Shown: one piece after another, positions 45,801-59,400 of the stretch
How the letters are laid out: each line of letters begins with the position of its first letter
How positions within the stretch are numbered: position 1 is the stretch's first letter
Origin: Babylonia areolata
Lineage: Eukaryota; Mollusca; Gastropoda; Neogastropoda; Buccinidae
Assembly (NCBI RefSeq): GCF_041734735.1
Contig: NC_134878.1
Coordinates: 50,679,055-50,743,054, forward strand
Direction: 5' to 3'
DNA: 64,000 nt
Notes under the pieces: generated by a model
Database searches by the model: none
What the model was told of the DNA's origin: nothing
What the model saw: only the letters and a program-made list of their open reading frames with translations
Made by a program: the position numbers and the translations under genes

Positions 45801-48800
45801 GAGAGGGCGCTTGAGAACCCTGTCCAGGGGAATGAGAGGTGCCGTGGACTCCATCATGCCCAAGAGGGAAGAAAGTGTCTGCACTGTATCTTGGGAGGAG
45901 TGGCGCCAGTGGCTGAGGAGGCCTGCCAGACGGTCCCAGTGATCTGGCGCCAGAGAGACTATCATAGACCGCATGTCGAATCTCATCCCTAAGAAGTCGA
46001 AGGACTGACATGGGGACAGATCGCATATCTGCTGGTCCATGAGGAAGCCCAGTTGGGAGCAAAGGTCTAGAAGTCTGGCCGTATGACTCAGGCACAGGGC
46101 CTGCGACTGGGCCAGGATAAGCAAGTCGTCCAGGTACTCACAGAGACAAATGGATTCCGAGCGGACGATGGACACCAATTCCCGCACCACCTTGGTAGAC
46201 AGGAAAGGGGCAAGGGACAGACCAAATGGGAGGGCCGGGAACTGGAACCCCTTGTCCCTCCACACGAACCTCAGGTACCGACGGGATGCCGAATGGATGA
46301 GTATATGAAAATAAGCATCTTCCAGATCGATAGAGGTAGGCCAATCACCTTGTTGGATGGTCTCCCGAATCTGTGCCTGTGTGTCCATCTTGAATTTGAT
46401 TTTGGGGAGGAATTTGTTGAGGGGGGACAAGTTCAAAACTGGTCTCCACCCTCCCGAGACCTTTGGAATCACCAACAACCAGCCGTAAAAACCGGGGCCC
46501 GGGTCCGAGAGTTGAGATATAGCCCCATGAGGAGTGGGTGCGATATCTCTTTTTCTAGGACGCTCTCCTGCTCCGTCGAGCTGGGCACCTAAGGAGGAGG
46601 AGTGGATCTTTAGAGGGGGGAGATCCTCCACCCAAGACAGCATGTACCCCGACTCTAGCACCGACATAATCCCGTCGTTGAGTCCCAGAGCACACCACTG
46701 ATGTGCATGCCGGGACAAGTTTCCTACTTGGAGGGGCTGAACGACTGGCGGTGCTGAATCGGGGCCCAGTCATTATAGGTGCTGCCTTCTGGCCTTGGGC
46801 ATGGCCGGTCGGCTTGGACAGACCTAAGGTGGTTTATTCCTCTGCCACTGATTCGGCACACGCTGCCTTGACAGGCGGCGTGGTATATGGAGGGGCCCTG
46901 GTGACCAGTCTCTTCAATGGCATAGAACCCTGGAGCCCATGAGAGGTGTGGGCCAAATATGAGGCCACCTCTCTGTTTGTCTCTGCCCTGTGGCTGACAA
47001 AATGGGGCGGGAACTGGCCGAAGAGGGAGTGCTGCTGTGCTGGGATGGACCGCAGGGCAGCCCTCTCCTCCACAGGAATGTTAGAGAGGCTGAAAATGGC
47101 ATCACGCCGCGCTAGCACAGTATTGAAGTGAAGGCTGGTAGCTGTGTCTGCAGCTGCCGTGAGACCAGATGCTACCCTATTGCCAAAAGCGTGTAACCTC
47201 TGGTCGGTGAAGAGGCCCGGCGGGACAGAGGAAGGAGACCCCTTGTCCTGATTAACTGGACACTGTTCCCACAGCTCATTGGCCCTGTGAAGGAACGTGT
47301 CGAAGGTGTACGCCGTGGAAACCTCGAGGGGGCAGCAGCGGGCCAATTTGTCCCACTCTGCTAACGTTTTAAAGGATAGGTTAGCTGAAGTGGGGAAGGT
47401 GGTGCGCTGTGAGACCAACATCCTGTCCTGTGCGGAGGGCTCTGCTCCGCTGTAGGCAGGGTGGTCCTGTGTGTACCAGGACCACAACCCTCCCTTGGAG
47501 GAATCTTTAAGAAACTTTCCCGGGGAAAAGGCGCCCGGGGCAGAGAGGGACTCCCTGCCTGGAGGAGAGATGGAAGCAGCACCCCTGACAGTGCGGGCTG
47601 ACTTAATAAGCCATACCTGCACCATTTCTGGCACTCTGAGTTGCCTTGTGGTTCTGGAGTTAGAGTCACATGGCGTAAGGAGGGTCAAGGGTAACAAAGT
47701 TGCCTGAGGGACTGATTCGGCATACGTGGCCCTATTGGGGAGGGTCAGTTCGAGCTCGGCAAAGTCCGAGTTTGGTTCAGGCTGGTCCCTAGGGAGGCAC
47801 GGGCTCAATCTGTCCCCCCTGGGATGTGGGCGAAGAGTGCTCATCTGCTTGTTCGTCCTCATCCGAAGACAGGGGCTCCCACTCTTGTTCGCAGTCCATC
47901 CCCTGCTGGGTGCCATCCCAAGTGGATGTACCCACTGGGGCGTCCTGTGAGCTGTGGTCAGCCCAGCGGGATGAGCTGGGACGATCCCGAGCCGGGACCA
48001 TGGCCGCCACTGTTATGTCCTTGACACCTGAAGCGGGTGGGGAGCGTGTGGACCGTAGGTCCAACCATGCTTGGGATGGTGGGTGCCACACCTTTTCAGA
48101 GAGGGCGTCCCTGGATGCAAGAGTGACCCACGAGTGCTGTGTGGGGACAAACACCCACTCATCTCACTGTAGGACCGAGGGCTGGGCAGGTGGGGACTGC
48201 CGGCTCCGCCGGGCCGAGTAGGGCCCCTGAGCAGCCGTCGGTCCTGACAAGGAGGCCGTTGTGACCGTGGTGGTCACCTGTGGGTTGACAGAGGCCCGAT
48301 TTGTGGACAGAGTGGCAATATTGGTCGAGGAGCTCGACCTGACCGACAAGAAGTCGATCCCACTTGTCGGGGCTGTGTGTGTCACCCTGTGAGATGTGCT
48401 GGGTTGGGTCCGGTGGGGAGCAGACAAGGGGCTGGCCCTTGGTGCTCCCGGCAACCCAGTGTGCACCCTAGATGCGCCCCAGTACGGGTAGAATGGGGGT
48501 AACTACCCGTGGGCACCAGCCATACTGTGACCCAAACCCCAAGGGTCACTGGTGCATTGACCTCCATGAAGGGAACAACCTGGCCAAGTCGGAGGGAGGT
48601 CAGGTCCGACTTGGGTGTCAGTCCCGCCCGAAGACGAGCGGGCTGACTGCCCGGAACCGCCTGACACGCACGGGCCTCCCCCAGCAGGGGAGACCGGCCG
48701 GATAGCGGGAAGACCTGCAGAGCAGGTTGCCACGCGCCCCGAATCCCCTCCCGTGGGGAGACTGGGGTGGCTTGGCCCGGGGTGGGCAAAGTAGAGATCC

Positions 48801-51800
48801 CCCCCCGGAACCAAATTTTTCTCCCCCCCCAAAAGGAGGTGGGGGAGGGGGGTCGACAGAGAAGGGAGGAGGGGGAACAACAATGGGGCATGCGAGGGCC
48901 GTCTCCGAGTGGGGACCCGGGTAATGGCCGGGCGCGGCCTCCCCTCGGGAGTCCGCGCCTAGCTGCGAGTCCCCACAGCACGGAGATGACTTGCCATTCA
49001 CCCTTCTCCCTGCCTCGCGCTGGGACACCTCGGGAGGCGACGCTCGTACCTCTTTCCCCCCGGTCCCCTTCATGACCGTTTTACTGGTACGAACGTCGCC
49101 TCCGCGATCAGCGTCTAACGACGCATCGCTGCGGTCCGTATCGGGAGGAATCATGAGCTCCGGGCCTGGGAGAGTCTCTTACCGAGTCTCAATCCCAGCA
49201 TCATGATTCCCTGCCTTCGTGGTATGGCACACGAGGCATGGAACCTGCGCTTAGGCACCCAGCGAAAATCCGACCCCCAACAGAGAAAGGAAAGACAGGA
49301 TCGACTTAGAGGCAGAAAAAATCGAACGAATCGAGGGTGCCGAGTCGAATCGAGTACACAGAATGTAAGAATACAATAAACACAAGCCGCATGCAGCAAA
49401 ATAAGGCCAAAAGGATACGCTGAACAGCCGAAAAAAGCGTAAGACGAGACAGAGCGTAAACCTGACAAGATGGCGTGGAGAGCCTTGGCCAAAGGAATGA
49501 TTAAGCGCTTATAGTTTTTAGAGGCGTTTGATTGGCTGAGAGCGGTGGGCCCGTCTTTTCACTGTTAGCCGCGCGAAATTTGGCCAAGCAGAGCAAACCA
49601 ATAGGCCTAGTTTGCATCAGTTTGACATGGTACAGTATATGACACCAAACTATGTATTTCAAGCGATAGCAACCATACTCCTGCAAATTATCATCAACTT
49701 CTACCTGAAAGCAAATACTGCAGCATCCTAAAATTTAAACAAATAATTACAACTTTCTTCCAGTTCAATCACTCCAACAACAATAATTAATAATCATTCA
49801 AGTGGCTCCATACAGCATATGCCAGAGTATAATATGATGTCTCCATTTAAAAATACTGTTGAATACCATGTTATCATTTTAACTCACTCCGGACGAATAG
49901 TTCTCTCCCTTGCTTTTCCCTACAGACGACTCATTTGCTAGGGTTAGGAAAAAAATCACAAAAAAGACAAAACATAAAGTAACTGAATGAAACTCACTGT
50001 ACTTGACCCACTGACCCCTCTCCTCACGTCATGTGAACACCCACCCCCCTCCCTCAACGTCTTCAACGTCTTCGTCATCCTCATCGATGTCGAAACTTTC
50101 AGTCTGAAGCATTTCAATCACTTCAGCAGCAGTAAAAGCTGCTGTCGTGATCTAGTTTGCTCCCAAAATTTCCACTTGTATCACCTGCGACGCCATTTTC
50201 GATACATATGCAGATTAGCTTGTCATGTGGAGTCCTGAACTTGCTGGCTCGCTGTGGAGCTTGTTGTTAAAAAATCTCATGAAGAAACTTTCCCCTCGAC
50301 CCTTGACATGTTCGCAATGCCTGATGTAGATGCAATTGTTATGCTACCCCGTGAGGAAAATGTGGAAAAATTTTTAATTGTCGAAACCACTATAGCGTTC
50401 CATTGTCTGGAATGTTACCTTATGTCAGGAGCGCTATAGCGTTCCATCATTCAGAGTAAGTTAAATCTATATTTAATAACAGTATGATAGTTCATGCCTT
50501 TAACATTGATTATTGCATGTGTTTGACTGTGATTACTGTATGTGTGGTTTAGTCTAAGTTAACATTTATGGGTTGTTGTTTTTTTACGCCTTCTGTGATT
50601 ATCACGTGTATACATTTGTGATTATTGTATATGTAGTATACTTTAAATTGAAATTTAAGGATTTTATGTCTTTTATATATATACGTATAAAATGACTGTG
50701 ATATTCATATATTGTTGATGTGTTTTACACCACAAATGAATTTCTCTCGGGAGATGATAAAGAGCAATGTACTGTGGAGGCACCTGGGGGGGTGGACCAC
50801 AGCCCACAAAGAGGAACACAGTGCTGCGGGGAGGACTGGGCATGGTTCACAAGTGACACTGATGCAGTGGTGGGCCTAGTGGTAATGCGTCTGCCTCAGA
50901 AACTAGAGAAATGGGATCGAACCCCATGCTCACCAGAATTTTACTCCCCTCCACTAGACCTTGAGAGGTGGTCTGGACGCTAGTCATTAAGACGAGATGA
51001 TAAACCAAGGTCCTGTGTGCAGCACTCACTTAGCACACGTAAAACAAACAAAAAAACAAAAAACAAAAAAAAAAAAAACATCCACAACTACAAAAGGACT
51101 GTCCCCTGTCCCTGGCAAAATTATCTAGAAAAATCCACTTTAACTGTATAACAAACAAACCAGCAGACAGACAAGAAAAAACAATGGTACTGCACAGAAG
51201 CGACAAACTCTTTTTGAGAAAAGCAACCTTCATTTCACAAAGAGAAATCTGTTGTAACAAAAAGTAATACAATACAATACAATACAATACAATACAATAC
51301 CATTCAAGGCTGCAAGAAAGCAAAAAGAAAGCGAACTACCTTTTCCACCCTCCAGCCAGCTGTCATCCCACTGTTGTCATGCTCAAGGCGAATCTTCTCT
51401 ATCTTGCCCACTTCTTCAGGGTCCAGGAAGATCTGAAAAAGTGTGAAATGGTGTCTACAGTGAGTCTCCACCTTAAAATGAGAAAAGAAGAAGAAGACAA
51501 AAAGAAAGTTTTCAACGTCTCTCTCTTAATCTGTATATCCCTGACAGAGCCCCTCAAAATCCCAATCCCCCTGACAGAGCCTCTCTAAATCTCTACTCCC
51601 CTGACAAAGCCCCTCTAAATCCTAATCCCCAAGACAGAGCCTCTCTAAATCTCTGCCCCCTGACAGAGCCTCTCTAAACCCCTACCCCCTGACAGAGCCT
51701 CTCTAAACCCCTACCCTCCTGACAGAGCCTCTCTAAACCCCTACCCTCCTGACAGAGCCTCTCTAAACCCCTACCCTCCTGACAGAGCCTCTCTAAACCC

Positions 51801-53228
51801 CTACCCCCTGACAGAGCCTCTCTAAACCCCTACCCTCCTGACAGAGCCTCTCTAAACCCCTACCCCCTGACAGAGCTCTATAAACCCCTACCCTCCTGAC
51901 AGAGCCTCTCTAAACCCCTACCCTCCTGACAGAGCCTCTCTAAACCCCTACCCCCTGACAGAGCTCTATAAACCCCTACCCTCCTGACAGAGCCTCTCTA
52001 AACCCCTACCCCCTGACAGAGCCTCTCTAAACCCCTACCCCCTGACAGAGCTCTATAAACCCCTACCCTCCTGACAGAGCCTCTCTAAACCCCTACCCTC
52101 CTGACAGAGCCTCTCTAAACCCCTACCCCCTGACAGAGCTCTATAAACCCCTACCCTCCTGACAGAGCCTCTAAACCCCTACCCCCCTGACAGAGCCTCT
52201 GTAAACCCTTACCCCCTGACAGAGCCTCTGTAAACCCCTAACCCCCTGACAGAGCCTCTGTAAACCCCTGCCCCCCTGACAGAGCCTCTGTAAACCCCTT
52301 TCCTCCTGACAGAACCTCTGTAAACCCCTACCCCCCCGACAGAACCTCCTCTCTAAAACCCCTACCCCCTGACAGAACCTCTCTAAATCCCTATCCCCCT
52401 GACAGAGCCTCTCAAACACCCCCCCCCCCCCCCCAACCCGCCCCCGACTCCTCACCACCACCACCACCCCCTCTCCTGTCCCACTCACATCAAACTGATC
52501 AGTGTGGCCAGTCTGGAAACAGCCGTCATCTGGGGAGCCCAGCGGCAAGGGCCCCGAGTTTCCCCGGTCCCCGAAGACGGTCAACATCACACGGGCGTCT
52601 GTCCTGCTCTCTTCCTCCAGGCTGGTCATGACCAGAACCTTCCAGTCCCCGGCTGCTTCGCATGAGGAAATGAAACACCACCACCACCACCACCACCAAC
52701 AATAATGATGATAATGTAAATTTATTTAGTGGCTCTTCTCTGTGTGCTTTACAGATACGGGTAAACAGAGAAACATGCACGTGTACGCACAGACACACCA
52801 ATACAGACACAGACACAGACACACACAAAGATGAGAAGACAAAGTCACAGACAAAAATCTCTATCAATGAGACTTGTACCTAAGCCCTTTGTAACTCTTT
52901 TCATATGCTGGCCTTGCCTGTGAGGAGGGCAAAGAAGAAAAAAAAAGAAAAAAAGGAGTAAAAAAGAAAGAATGAAAGAAGATTAAACAAAAACTATACT
53001 AAAAAAAACAACAACAACAGAAAATGAAGTTTACACTGAAGTACAAAACCAGAACAGTGGATTGGAATGGGAGAGTTCTACATTAGTTTAACGAAGTGGG
53101 TTTTATGGGAAGTTCTGAAGCAAGTGGCAAAGAAGAGTGCCAGATATGCAGAGAGAGCTGGTTCCAGGCAGTTTACAGTTGGGCCATGAAAAAATAAAGA
53201 GCGATTACAAGCAGCACTTTGGAGAGAC

Positions 53229-53260
<32 letters not shown>

Positions 53261-53310
53261 AAGAGAGAGAGAGAGAGAGGGAGTGTGTGTGTGCGATGTG
53301 TGTGTGTGTG

Positions 53311-53342
<32 letters not shown>

Positions 53343-53444
53343 TGTGTGTGTGTGTGTGTGATATGTGCGTGTGTGTGTGATATGTGTGTGTGTGTGTGTG
53401 TGTGATGTGTGTGTGTGTGATGTGTGTGTGTGTGATGTGTGTGT

Positions 53445-53481
<37 letters not shown>

Positions 53482-56400
53482 TGTAACACATGAGGTTCAC
53501 ATCGTTTTTGTTTTGTGCCATTAAACAACAAAATGGTTATATTTTGTATCTTACACATAACACAGATTACATCTTTCTTTCCTTCCATTACATGACCAAC
53601 ATCGACTTGCCAATGACTCTGTCGTTGTTGATGCATACTGTGTATTTTTGTGTCTCGCATAACCCACCCGACACTGACATGGATTACAGGATCTTTAACG
53701 TGCGTATTCGATCTTCTGCCTGCTTATACACACGAAGGGGATTCAGCCACTAGCAGGGCTGCACATACGTTGACCTGGGAGAACAGCAAAATCTCCACCC
53801 TTTTACCCACCAGGCGCCGTTATTGAGATTTCATCCAAGGACCCTCTGATTGAAAGTCCAACACTTGAAGCACTTGGCAATTGTGACAATATCAAAAATA
53901 AATATTAATAAAAATCCTTAATTTGATTGAATCACTTGCCATGGACCTATTTTCTTTCTGAAAATTAAATTTTTGTATTTGTATTTGTATTTGTATTTCT
54001 TTTTATCACATCAGATTTCTCTGTGTGAAATTCGGGCTGCTCTCCCCAGGGAGAGCGCGTCGCTACACTACAGCGCCACCCATTTTTTTTGTTTTTTTTC
54101 TTGCGTGTAGTTTTATTTGTTTTTCCTATCGAAGTGGATTTTCCTACAGAATTTTGCCAGGAACAACACTTTGGTTGCTGTGGGTTCTTTTACGTGCGCT
54201 AAATGCATGCTGCACACAGGACCGGTTTATCGTCTCATCTGAATGACTAAAAAAAAGAAGAAGAAATGAAATAGCTGGGGCTATGAGGAAATGGACTCAC
54301 GTGGTGAGGAAGTAGAGGACTGGATGATGGACAACAAGCTCATCCTCATCAACCATCCAGAGGACAAACCCACCTGCTACTCCAGAGCATGGAAGACCTG
54401 CTCAACACCAGATCTGGCCATCGCCACAGAAGAGGTTCAGCGACTCACCTCCAGAACAGTCAACACACAGCTAGGGGGAAGCGACCATCTGCCAGTCATC
54501 CTCAGCATTTCCAGCATAGGATGCACCCAGCACAGAATGGAACCCAGCTGGAACTTCAAACGAGCTAACTGGACTCTCTTCAAAGGAAAAGCAGACAACC
54601 TCTGCCAAGACATCAGTACCTCCAACAACCTCAACAACAATGTCAACCTTTTCAGCGATGCACTGCTGCGAGCAGCAAAGCAGTCCATCCCAAGAGGGAA
54701 ACGCAGAAACTACAAGCCCTACTGGAGTGACACTCTGAAACAGCTCCATGCAGACCTAGACTCCGCCAGAGAAACCATGGAGCAGAGCCCCACTCCTGAC
54801 AACATCCGGGAATACAACACCATCAAAGAAACCTTCCAACAGCAGAAGAGAACAGAGATACAGAGGAGCTGGAATGAGAAGACCAGCAGTCTCAACATGG
54901 AGAAGGACACCGGCAAGTTGTGGAACCTGACCAAGCTTCTGAACGAAGACACGGGCACCAGACACAGCAGAACTGTCATTGAGGAAAATGGCAAGCACCA
55001 CGCGGGCAAGCAGGCAGCCAACATCCTTGCAGACTTTTACAGAGAGGGCAGCACCACAACACTCCCTGAAGCCCGAGTGCAGGAAGTCCAGAGGGAGATC
55101 AAGGAGAAGCTGAAACAGCAGAACCCGAGTCAGTCCATGATGACAGCCTTCTCCATGGCCGAACTCAGTGCAGCTATCAGGAAACTGAAGAAAAAGAAAG
55201 CCCCTGGGAAAGACGGCATCCCGAATGACATGATCAAGAACCTGGGACCTGTAGCCAGACAGAAGCTCCTCTTGATCATCAACCAGTCCTGGGACACAGG
55301 GAAACTTCCAGACCAGTGGAGAGAAGCCATCATCGTCCCCATCAGAAAGAAGCAGAAGGATAAGACTAAGAAGTCCAGCTATCGACCAATCAGCCTCCTG
55401 AGTTGTCTGGGCAAGGTGATGGAAAGGATGGTGAACACTCGACTCCTGAAACACCTTGAAGAAAACCACCTGCTCAGCAATACCCAATCAGCCTACAGAA
55501 AAAACCGCAGCACCGAAGACCAGCTGGTGTACCTTGCACAGGAGATAGAGACTGCCTTTCAAGAAAAGAAGAAGGTGCTTGCAGTCTTCGTGGACCTAAC
55601 CAAGGCCTTCGACAAGGTCTGGAAGGCAGGACTTCTCCTGAAGCTCCTCAACAAGAAAGTGGAAGGGAAGATGTACCGCTGGATCCAGGATTTCCTCCAA
55701 CACCGCAGGGCAAGGGTAAAACTCGACGGGAAAACCAGCCATCGGGTCACTCTACAGCAAGGTGTGCCGCAAGGAGGAGTCGTTTCCCCTACACTTTTCC
55801 TCATCTTCATCGACGACATCGCTGAGAAGATCTCCAAGCATGTCTCCAGAGCCCTCCACGCAGATGACTTTGCTGCCTGGAGTGCTGCGGAATACCTCAC
55901 GTCCGCCAGCCACAGAATGCAGGAAGCACTCAACCACGTGGGAACATGGGCCTCTGCCTGGGGAGTAGACATCAACACCACCAAGACAGTCTCAGCAATC
56001 TTCTCGCTGTCACCGATGTCAGAAACCTCCCACCTCAAACTGAACGGAAAGCAGTTGAAACAGGATGACACGCCATTGTACCTGGGTGTGAAGCTCGACA
56101 AGCGATTGACATGGAACCCCCATCTCAAGGACATCGAGAGACGAGCAACCAGAAAACTGGCCATCCTGAAAAAACTCGCCGGGACCTCTTGGGGTGCCAA
56201 CAGCAGCATACTGCAGAGGGTGTACACTGGAACTGTCAGGCCAACCCTGGAGTATGGCAGCACTGCCTGGGCCACGGCATCAGCAACCAACACAAGCCGC
56301 CTGAGCAAAGTTCAGAACGCAGGGCTACGGCTGATCACTGGCGGGATAAAGACGACTCCAGTTCAGGCGATGGAGAAACACACAGGCCTCCACCCACTCG

Positions 56401-59400
56401 AAGATAGACGAGAGGAAAAAGTCTTCATCCACAGCGAGAAGCTCCTGCGCATGCCAACTCACCCAATGCACGAAAAACTGAAGCACCCAACAAAGAACAG
56501 ACTGAAGCGGACCAGCTTCAACCACCTCTCCAAGGCCCTGCACCGCCAACATGAAGACCTGCTGCCCTCGTCCCCTGCCGAGATGGAAACACTCCCCGAC
56601 TTCGAGGAACCGGCCGACCAACTGGAAGGAGTCTCAATCATCACAAAAGTCCCTGGCATCGACCAAAAGGACTGCCAAGCCCCTCCCCTGCTGAAAGCTC
56701 TGACATTGGAGATGATTGAGACTTGGTACAACCCCAGCGAATGGACGCACGTCTTCACAGACGGATCCTCGGAGGGAGCGGTGAAGAATGGAGGAGCAGG
56801 CATCTTCATCAGGCACACAGATGGAAGACTGACCCCTGGAGCCTTCCCCACAGGAAGAATCTCCTCGAACTACAGAGTGGAGACAGCAGCACTACTCCAT
56901 GCTGCACAAGGCCTCAGGACGTCAGTCAACCCACCACCAAAGATAGCCTTCTTCACTGACTGCAGATCTCTCCTGCAGGGACTCCAGTCAACCAGAAACG
57001 AACAGCAGCTGACAAACATCAAAGCAGCCCTTCATGACCTTTCAAAACGGTCGACTGTCACTGTTCAGTGGGTTCCTTCTCACTGTGGGGTCACGGGGAA
57101 CGAAAAGGCCGATGCTCTCTCCAAGGCAGGCAGCAAAATGAAGCAGTTCAGCCACCCCGTGACCTACAGAGAGGCCAGGACCATCATCCACAACCGTTAC
57201 CAGAACCAGTGGAAGAGAAGGCTGGGTGCAAACAGTGGTGTCGATCCAATCCACCAGCTCCAGAGACACCAGCAGACAGTCCTCTTCAGACTGAGAACTG
57301 GCCACTGCCAACTACTGAGTCACCTTCAAAGTATGAAGATCGCCCACACTGATGAGTGTCCATGTGGCACTGGACCCCAGACCCCTGAACACATCCTCCA
57401 ACACTGCCCAACCCATGAAGCTCTACGGCGTCAAACCTGGCCAGGGGGCACAGAGCTACAGGCGCAGCTTTGGGGAGACCGCCACGACCTGGAGAAGACC
57501 GTGGGTTACATCGTGGCGACAGGGGTGACCGTCTGACACAGCCAAAAACATCGAACGCAGAAGAAGAAGAAGAATAAACAGATGACAAACCTGCAGGTTT
57601 CTGGGTCTCATCACGGACGACTTCGGCCAGAGTTAGTTCCCTTTCTATGGCACCGTCATCTTCATCCACGTCCAGCCACCTGCCAGTAAGTTCATAAACC
57701 TATGTCATAACTGACCTGAAAACACCTGTCACTGTGTTCATAAACCTATGTCATAACTGACCTGAAAACACCTGTCACTGTGTTCATAAACCTATGTCAT
57801 AACTGACCTGAAACTTCTGTCAGTGTGTTCATAAACCTATGTCATAACTGACCTGAAAACTTCTGTCAGTGTGTTCATAAACCTATGTCATAACTGACCT
57901 GAAAACTGTCAGTGTGTTCATAAACCTATGTCATAACTGACCTGAAAACTGTCAGTGTGTTCATAAACCTATGTCATAACTGAACTGTTTACCTGTCACT
58001 GTGTTCATAAACCTATGTCATAACTGAACTGTTTAACTGTCACTGTGTTCATAAATCTATGTCATAACTGAACTGAAAACACCCATCAGTGTCAGCAACA
58101 TGGCAACAGTTGTCAGTGTTCATAAACCTATGTCAGAACAACCTAAAAAAACAAGTTTAAGGACGGATGGATGTATCTACGTCCAGTCACCTGTCATTGT
58201 GTTTATTAACCTATATTATCATGTGAACTGAAAACAAAACAAAACAAACAAGTTCAAGGAAGTACTTGTATGCATGTATATATATATATGTTTGTGTGTC
58301 CAGCCACCTGTCACTGTCAGCTGCACAGCAACAACTGTCAAATATCATAAGACAAGTCATAATGAACTGAAAACTCAAATGTAACAATGTGCATATATAT
58401 GGATGCACAAATGCCAGGATCACAAACACATACACAAGTGCTCACATATACCTCCATACAGAGGCATACATATACAGTTGTAAACACACACACTGAACAC
58501 ACACACGCGTGCTTACATACACATACACCCAGAGGTATACACATACATTTGCATGCACACACACATCATTATACACATACACCACTCGTGCAAACAGACA
58601 CCCTGCATCGTTTGCAGTTTTGCTCATTCTGAGGCTCCCATTCACAGCTACAACCAGCTTCATCTGCTGTGGTCTCAGCTCCAGCAGTCCACAGGAAATA
58701 TCAGTGTCTGACTGCCAGGAGGCCACACACCAGTGGAGACCCTGCACTGCTGCTGAGTCACTTCAGTGGTGTTCAGTTGTACCTTTTTCTGACTCAACAT
58801 ATGCAGGACACCACCTACAAAGCTCCCTACTGATGACAAACTGAGTAAGCATCCCTTCCAGAGTGGTGACTGTCACCAAATCCCTCCAACAACAGTCCTT
58901 TATGAATCAGCCGACACAGAAGACTTTGACAGCAACTCACTCCAAGCATGGAAGTGGAGGGGGATCAAAACTGAGGTCACCACGAGAGTGGAGCATGAAA
59001 GGCCACAGAATCTTGGGCACGTTTTTCTTTACTGATGATGAATGAGGATGATGATGATGACAATGCTGCTGTGGAGGTCCATTTTAAGCATGGGACCACA
59101 TGACAAGGCTGTACTCTATGCTTCCTTTCATAATATATCCTAGTGTCAACCAGAACTGGGAGACACAGACACATGTATCTGCCTCACAACTTCCTGCCTC
59201 CCTTTTCTCATTAAGAAAAAAAAGAAAAGAAAAAAAATACACGTAGTATCTGTTCTTTTGCTTACCTTCCACAGTTGAAGACGTATTTCTCTGTTGCCCT
59301 CTCTGACAGTTTGACAGTGATGGTGTCCAGAAACCAGCCAGACCCCGCCCCCAGGCCGTCGTGACTGACAACCACTTTGTGCAGAGAGCCCAGGTCCACT

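Larger units (their letters stand above)
43364..49649 (-). mobile_element. DIRS-type tyrosine-recombinase retrotransposon (fossil copy)
   Basis: A 6.3-kb element read on the minus strand. Inverted repeats of 139 bp (43408-43546 and 49494-49632) are identical base for base. Outside them lie short unique ends, and an internal complementary region (about 43614-43712) is the complement of both ends joined, the hallmark of DIRS elements, which replicate through a circle. Parts in coding order: gag-like region (about 47950-46830), RT (about 46720-45700), RNase H (about 45690-45300) and tyrosine recombinase (about 44710-43740). The coding frames are interrupted, I judge by about three to five breaks, so it is not intact. 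The identical repeats suggest recent insertion. It lies in an intron of the LOXHD1-like gene. No target duplication is expected for this class, and none is seen. Confidence 0.85.
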
